64,000 nucleotides of DNA, from positions 640,750,523-640,814,522 of the forward strand of contig OX422208.1 in the NCBI GenBank assembly GCA_949130495.1. The letters are read 5' to 3'. The DNA comes from Sambucus nigra (taxonomy: Eukaryota > Streptophyta > Magnoliopsida > Dipsacales > Adoxaceae). Shown in pieces: positions 58,431 to 64,000 of the stretch (its first letter is position 1; each line of letters starts with the position of its first letter). The notes beneath the pieces are model-generated. The model saw nothing but the letters and a program-made list of their open reading frames with translations, ran no database searches and was not told where the DNA came from. A program made the translations under genes and the position numbers.

Positions 58431-59324
58431 TCAGAGAGAAATAATGTGAGCTCCAACATTGGAGAGAGTCTCTAATATATCAATAAAAAATCTAGATTTC
58501 ATGCCAATAAAAGGAAAATTTCCAAACGCCATTTTAATCTCCCCACAAATCTGAATGAGGATGTAATTTTCTTTCATTTTCACGCCCTCAAACATGCATT
58601 TATTTCTCGCACACCATAAATGCCAAAAAATGAAAGCATGAATAATCCGACATAGAATGCTTTTAATCTTATCCCCTTTTGAATTGATCCACCATTTCAT
58701 CAAGTTGCCACTAAAGTTTGAAGGTGCAATCTGCACGCCTAGAATGTTGCAAAATCGATGCCAAATAGATTGTGCAATAGGACTGTGCCAAAAGAGATGA
58801 ACTCTACCCTCCTCAGAAGTCACCATGAAACATCTACATTTCAACACAAATCGTATATGGATTCTTTTGATATTCTCGTCTATGGAAATCCCTTTGTGAA
58901 GGAGAAGCCACATGAATATAAATATTTTTTGAGAAATCCCCTTGTCCCATCTTAGAGAAAAATAACGTTGGATACATCCAATATCTCTCACCAAATGCCA
59001 AGATGAATCCAATGAAAAATTCCCATTTTTCTCCAGAGCCCATTTCCTGGTATTAAAGTCAAAGTTTCCCGAAAAATCATCCCAAATACTTTGCATTATT
59101 TTCCACACATGTGATGGCACCGATATATAACCTCTAAAATTTTGTGACTCCAATTTTTTATATTTAGTATGCATGAATCGAGACCATAAAGAGTTTGAGT
59201 TGAAAATTTTCCACCACAAATTATGAGCATAAGCAAAGGATAAATCAGTCGTGGATCTAAGATTGAGCCCACCTTCATACTTTGTTGTGAAAATATCCTT
59301 CCATCGCACCCATTGATATTTCAT
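58431..59324 (-). pseudogene. LINE C-terminal region with zf-RVT-like domain
   Basis: A 297-codon open frame without stops. It begins in the post-RT region (MKYQWVRWKDIF, GGLNLRSTTDLSFAYAHNLW), shows SLWSRFMHTKY, then WHLVRD, and the zinc-binding signature region CRCFMVTSEEGRVHLFWHSP (usually C-x2-C ... HLF-x-C) in which the HLFxxC cysteine is replaced by serine. IWHRFCNILG follows. This is the domain found after RT in plant LINEs. The frame upstream is broken near 59330-59420, so it is not an independent gene. Confidence 0.87.
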
Positions 59325-59421
59325 CTTCTCTTCTTGTTTTCCCCAGAAGATGAAGATGTATGGATTCTACCACGGATTTTATTAGAGTCACTCTCCTAGC
59401 CTGTGAAATGTTTTGGTGATT

Positions 59422-60170
59422 CTAATAATTAAGCTTCCCAACCAGTTTGTCAATAAACGAAGAAAAATATTCTTTCTTTTTTATGCCTGGAAATAAAAGA
59501 ATACCCAAATAAATGATGGGAAGATTTTTGCATTTGAAACCGGTGATATTTTCTACTATTTTCTTCATTACATATGACTCAATCCCCGGGAGGTAGAAAG
59601 ATGATTTGTTGCAATTCACCACTTGCCCCGACTACTCTTTATATGATTTCAAAAATTCTATGAAATACTTTAAACAACGTTATAACCATTAGCAAATATG
59701 AGAGTGTCATCTACAAAAGAAAGACAGAAAATAATGGGGCAACCCCTTGTTAGAGCGAAATGAACCATTTTTCCACATTCCATCAATTTATGAATGCCCC
59801 GATTCAAAACTTCTGAAGCTATCACAAAAAGAGCCGGCGATAGAGGGTCTCGTTGCCTCACCCCATTCTTAGATTTAAAGAAACCACATGCCTTCCCATT
59901 CACCACTATAGAGTACCAACAATTTGAAATCAGATGCCAAATTAAATCGATCACTGTTTTTGAGAAACAGAACCTCCTAAGAGTTTTGATGATGAATAAC
60001 CACAATATCCTGTCATAAGCTTTAGACATATCCAGTTTGATAATAAGGTTTGAGCCCCTTACTTTCTTTTTAAAAGAGGACATCATTTCTTGAGCTAACA
60101 AAATATTTTCCAATAAGGTACGACCCTTGATAAAACCTGATTGAGATGGAGAAATTCACTGCATGTATTT
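59422..60170 (-). pseudogene. LINE reverse transcriptase, catalytic core
   Basis: From right to left: SPSQSGFIKGRTLLENILLA (60150-60090), IIKLDMSKAYDRILW (60040), GVRQRDPLSPALFVIASEVL (59855-59795) and the catalytic box SFVDDTLIFANG (59725-59690), kept as FVDD. A frame break follows, then VNCNKSSFYLPG, and IIYLGILLFPGIKKKEYF near 59500. It matches the RT of the plus-strand LINE at 45780, which has lost its catalytic box. The start of RT is missing. Confidence 0.9.
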
Positions 60171-60173
60171 AAT

Positions 60174-60240
60174 GACCCGTATATAACTAATTATCCCATT
60201 ATATACGTAGAACCATATTACAACATTCACACATATGTTG
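60174..60240. repeat. Imperfect direct repeat, right of LINE
   Basis: Second copy of the repeat at 58281-58350 (GACCCGTATATAACT..., CACACATATGTTG). After it the LTR-like sequence continues to 60640. Confidence 0.8.
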
Positions 60241-60561
60241 AATATAAATATAGCCCATCCTCCCGAGTCATAACTCACCGGATGTATTCTCTAAAGTTGT
60301 ATCACACTAGGTTTACTTGCATAACGTAGTTACCCCAAGTCAGGATTGCTCCCTAACTTGGCTACAAACATACATAATGGAGGCGGTCATATTCCTTCTT
60401 TGAAATTGAGATGCTCCTCACCCATATAACGGACGCTATGACCTAGGGATATAGTCTCCCTACTCCTCAAGCTAGGGGATTCACCCACTACGCGCAACCT
60501 CCCCAAATAGCACTAGAGTATATCTATTACTAATATCCAATCACTGATATTTACTAACGCA

Positions 60562-60564
<3 letters not shown>

Positions 60565-60619
<55 letters not shown>
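60565..60619. repeat. (TA)n microsatellite
   Basis: An uninterrupted TA run of about 55 bases, 21 bp before the gypsy LTR border. Confidence 0.97.
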
Positions 60620-60624
<5 letters not shown>

Positions 60625-60640
60625 ATCAGCACACCGTATA

Positions 60641-62977
60641 TGTCACACCCCAAAACCCAATATCCATACTAATCATTTGTTATTGGAATAATTAGATCAT
60701 AATCTTGAGCCCATTGGAAATATGATTCATTCATCAATATTTTCCTACATAATGAACATAATATTATTCTTACATCATAAAATTCAATATCAGAGTCATA
60801 ATTAAGCAAACATGCAATACCGTGATTAACTATGATCAACCCAATCCATACTAAATCAATATATACAATGTGTGAGTATATTAAAATCTTCAGTGTGACA
60901 ACGATAAAATCTCATTTTTAAATCCCAGCTCTCTCCAACGGTGCAACTCTCAAAGCTACCGGTCATATGGTATCCTAGCTGGCAGCGTACCAACCTGAAA
61001 TTGTTAAAATATAAACCATAAGCATTAAGCTTAGTGAGGTACTCCTTCCATGCAATAGAATAACAATTCTATATCGAATATGTGAATATAAAATCTGAAC
61101 AATCCTGCCCGTTGGCAATAACAAATCCTGGATCATAAGATCCAAATAATTCTGCCCGTTGGCAATAACAAATCCTGGATCGTAAGATCCAAATAATTCT
61201 TCCCGTTGGCAATAACAAATCCTGGATCATAAGATCCAAATAATTCTGCCCATTGGCAATAACAAATCCTGGATATTTGAATATCCAAATAATTCTGCCC
61301 ATTGGCAATAACAAATCCTGGATATTTGAATATCCAAACAAATCCTGAATACCGAAGTATTCAAACCAATCCTGGATCATGGGACCCAAACAAATCCTGG
61401 ATATTTTAATATCCATACAAATCCTGAATACCGAAGTATTCAAACAAATCCTCTCTTAGAGCTATATTCATATTTATATATGAAACAAATCATAAGTACA
61501 CTCACCTTGACAGTTTAACTGGCTTTTCCCTTGCCTTTATCCGGTACTTGTTCAATCAGCTCTTCTTTCCTTCCTATCATTCTTACAATAATAGTGTCAT
61601 CATAAGAATATTAATAGTCCAAATAATAACTTCAATCATAACTCAATTCATAAGCATCATATTATTCAATTCAAATCATTCATTAAAATGAAGTCCCATC
61701 TAGACTCAGGTTCTGTTATCTAACATATTCAAATTACAGCCCAAACCCTTTTTAACTATTCTTGGTAATCCAATCATTATTATATCATGTTTCCAAAACA
61801 AAAGACGGCACATCATTCCGAGTTTCCTAAAGTAAAATAAGCCTATTTCTTCATTACATAACAAATCTGCCCTATAGGCTCTTTTATCGTTCATTCAACT
61901 TCCAGGAATTTCCATAATTTTTCTACATCATAAATTTATATGATATTCAACCCAACATCAGTAAACATATTTAACAATACAATATTAAAATTTCATAATT
62001 TTCAGAGTTTATTTTCTATGTCAAGCAAAACATCGAACACATGGTAGGCATATTTTCACCCTTAGGGCAGATTTCATACCCGAACTTCAAACTCTCACCA
62101 AGGACTCATTTCTTGGTATTTTCCCATGATTTTCGGATATGTCATACATATATAAGTCAAGGTTAATCTCCAATTGGAATAAATCAATTAAAGTAAGTAT
62201 AGAGAAATATATGTAAGTTTGAATAAACAATGTTCTTAAACAAAACAATCTCAAGGGTTTACACATTCAAGTTTACTTAAACTTTCATCTATCCATAAGT
62301 ACATATCAAGACATGGAATTTCAGTAAAAAAATGATTATTTAAATCATTTAAATAAGTAATACAAAAAAATAAACAAGATTTATGGATGGAAATACCTTA
62401 GGGGCTTTTACGTAATTTTTCTATGAATTTTTCTTCAATTTCTCCTCACACTTTCTTCCTAACTTCCTACTTCTCTTTCCTTAAGCTTAAAATCTCTCAT
62501 GGCGGCATTTTGGCTGAATAAAGAGGTAATTCTAAGGGTTTAAGGTCGGCCAAAGCCACCACCCTTCCCAACCAATGAGAATAAAACATTTGTTGCCATA
62601 ATAAGACAAAATACTACTTAACAGATGGACTATTTTGCCCTTGTTTCGTAATTTTGGTATAACTTCTCACTCGGACCTCCGTTTCACACACCGTTTGTTT
62701 TGTTACGACCATAACTCAATTTTCTACAACTATGTAGTTCCACCTCAAGTCAATTGTTATGTCATAAAGGTCAAAACTAGCCTTAAACATGAACATTCCT
62801 ACCGAAACCTTCAAAATTTTGTATTTGTAACTAATTCGACATTTCATGCTTTTTGAAGGTGGGATTAGACTAAACATAATAAATTAACATCACGTGTATT
62901 AATGACACACTAATCATATCACATAATCTAGGCATGATTTAAGCATAATTAATCATAATTATATTCGGGTTGTCACA
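60641..62977 (-). mobile_element. 3' LTR of a chromovirus-like gypsy element, minus strand
   Basis: On the plus strand it runs from TGTCACACCCC to GGTTGTCACA, 2337 bp, so the minus-strand LTR starts TGTGACAACCC. A PPT lies next to it. Within it are the hairpin repeat array (61098-61455) and AT-rich sequence. The frames at 61069-61443, 61706-61894 and 62635-62856 are not meaningful. The left edge is judged from the TG alone. Confidence 0.75.
61098..61455. repeat. Tandem repeats, each with a small hairpin
   Basis: Four to five 47-bp units (CTGCCCGTTGGCAATAACAAA then TCCTGGATC-type) pass into shorter units. Each carries an inverted repeat: GGATCATAAGATCC (61130, 61224), GGATCGTAAGATCC (61177), GGATATTTGAATATCC (61271, 61320), GAATACCGAAGTATTC (61347, 61426), GGATATTTTAATATCC (61399). 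The stems differ in sequence but keep pairing. GGATCATGGGACCC (61374) is imperfect. Confidence 0.9.
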
Positions 62978-62989
62978 ATTCTCCCCCTG
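62978..62989 (-). other. Polypurine tract of the minus-strand gypsy
   Basis: On the minus strand CAGGGGGAGAAT is directly before the LTR start TGTGACAACC. Confidence 0.85.
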
Positions 62990-64000
62990 TTAGGAAATTT
63001 CGTCCTCGAAATTGACATACCTTGGTTGTTCGAATCAAACAAATACGGATAACGCATTTTCATGCTATCCTCACTCTCCCATGTAGCTTCTTCCATGGAA
63101 TGCCTTCTCCACACAACTTTCACAAGTGGGATCACCCTTGCTCTCAATATTTGTTCTTTCCTATCGACGATAGCAAGCGGTTCTTCCACGTAGCTCAAAT
63201 CTTCCTTCAACTTAATAGGTTGTTCCACCAATACATGTGATGGGTCTGCTACATTATTTATTAACATAGAAACATGGAAAACATCATGTAACTGAGATAA
63301 TTCTGGTGGTAACGCTAACTTGTAGGCAACCATCCCGACTTTATCAAGGATTTCATAAGGTCCAATGTAGCGTGGACTTAATTTCCCTTTCTTTCTAAAC
63401 CTCATAACTCCTTTCCATGGCGATATTCGAAGAAACACATAATCCCCTTTATGGAATTCCAAATTTTTTTTTATCGTTTATCCGCATAACTTTTCTGTCT
63501 GCTTTGAGCTGTTCTCATTCTATCTTGAATAATCTTCACTTTTTCAGTGGTGACTTCAATCAATTCTGGACCCTCTATCTTCCTTTCACCAACCTCACCC
63601 CAACATATCGGTGTACGACATCGTCTACCGTATAGTGCTTCATATGGAGCCATACCAATAGTAGACTGGAACTATTGTTATATGCAAATTCTATCAAAGG
63701 CAAATATTCATCCCAATTACCTTTGAAATCAAGCACACAAGCTCTAAGCATATCTTCCAAAATCTGTATTGTCCTTTCACACTGCCCATCTGTCTAAGGA
63801 TGAAAAGCCGTACTGAACTTCAAGTTAGTACCCATAGCATACTGCAAGCTATCCCAAAATCTGGATGTAAAAGTAGGGTCCCTATCGGAAACAATAGATA
63901 CCGGTGTTCCATGCAATCGAATAATTTCATTAACATACAATCTAGCATACCTATCAATTGTATACGTAGTCTTAACTTCTAGAAAATGAGCGGACTTCGT
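62990..64000 (-). pseudogene. Ty3/gypsy integrase and chromodomain-like tail, minus strand
   Basis: Reading leftward from 64000: TKSAHFLEVKTTYT, SIVSDRDPTFTSRFW with the second catalytic aspartate (63880), then [16 protein letters not shown], where the expected Q is TAG (63794-63796), and the third catalytic residue (E of CERTIQ). [20 protein letters not shown] and LIEFAYNNS follow. After frame breaks near 63660 and at a T-run (63464-63472) come [18 protein letters not shown] and GVMRFRKKGKLSPRYIGPY. The tail RKEQILRARVIPLVKVVW and EEATWESE is typical of Tekay/Del chromoviruses. The last frame reads through the PPT and stops at 62959 inside the LTR. The element continues beyond the window. 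Confidence 0.9.

Larger units (their letters stand above)
58351..60173 (-). mobile_element. 5'-truncated LINE, minus strand
   Basis: On the minus strand the element ends at a short poly-A (T-run 58353-58361 on the plus strand). It starts within the RT domain at about 60170, a typical 5' truncation of target-primed reverse transcription. Two coding parts are listed separately. Confidence 0.85.

Noticed and set aside
61069..61443. 124-codon minus-strand ORF with internal repeats
   Set aside because: It is produced by the 47-bp repeat array. Repeating residues follow the DNA repeat.

Overview
This is plant nuclear DNA, almost certainly from a dicot with a large, repeat-rich genome. It is AT-rich, has no operons, and nearly everything recognisable is a transposable element or a broken piece of one. 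I see no intact host gene, no rRNA or tRNA gene and no CRISPR array. The species cannot be named from this window. Boundaries below were read by eye from terminal TG/CA dinucleotides, 5-bp target-site duplications (TSDs), primer-binding sites (PBS), polypurine tracts (PPT) and protein motifs.

Layout. 1-3480: the 3' end of a Tat/Ogre-type Ty3/gypsy element, with a dimeric 80-bp tandem array, a PPT and an LTR that is followed by a PBS-like sequence. 3480-7240: a truncated minus-strand Ty3/gypsy element (protease, gag, PBS, LTR part). 7241-15200: a plus-strand chromovirus-like Ty3/gypsy element with LTR remnants at both ends. Its pol is full of stops and is split by a solo LTR (9746-10751). 15201-43060: one decayed minus-strand Helitron whose helicase ORF was split twice. 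The first insertion is a three-LTR array of gag-only (TR-GAG-like) copia-type elements (18818-35225), which itself holds a rearranged LARD (26139-32226). The second is another LARD on the minus strand (35336-42749) carrying a 294-codon ORF.

43061-45779 is unassigned. 45780-55625: a plus-strand LINE split by a composite insertion of about 8 kb (46857-54920). The insertion contains a second TR-GAG relative and an ORF resembling the 'putative plant transposon protein' family. 55873-56763: another fragment of the same Helitron family, now on the plus strand. 56800-58350: LTR-like remnants. 58351-60173: a 5'-truncated minus-strand LINE with a short poly-A tail. 60641-64000: the 3' LTR and integrase end of a minus-strand chromovirus-like gypsy element that runs off the window.

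Three points stand out. First, the reading frames of the Helitron, the LINE, the gypsy pol and the TR-GAG gag can be followed across each insertion, so an order of events can be reconstructed. Second, several unrelated LTR families place a cluster of short palindromes, mostly with a TCGA core, just upstream of the TATA box. Third, both LARDs keep an internal copy of the polypurine tract at the same place, about 1.8 kb upstream of the 3' LTR.
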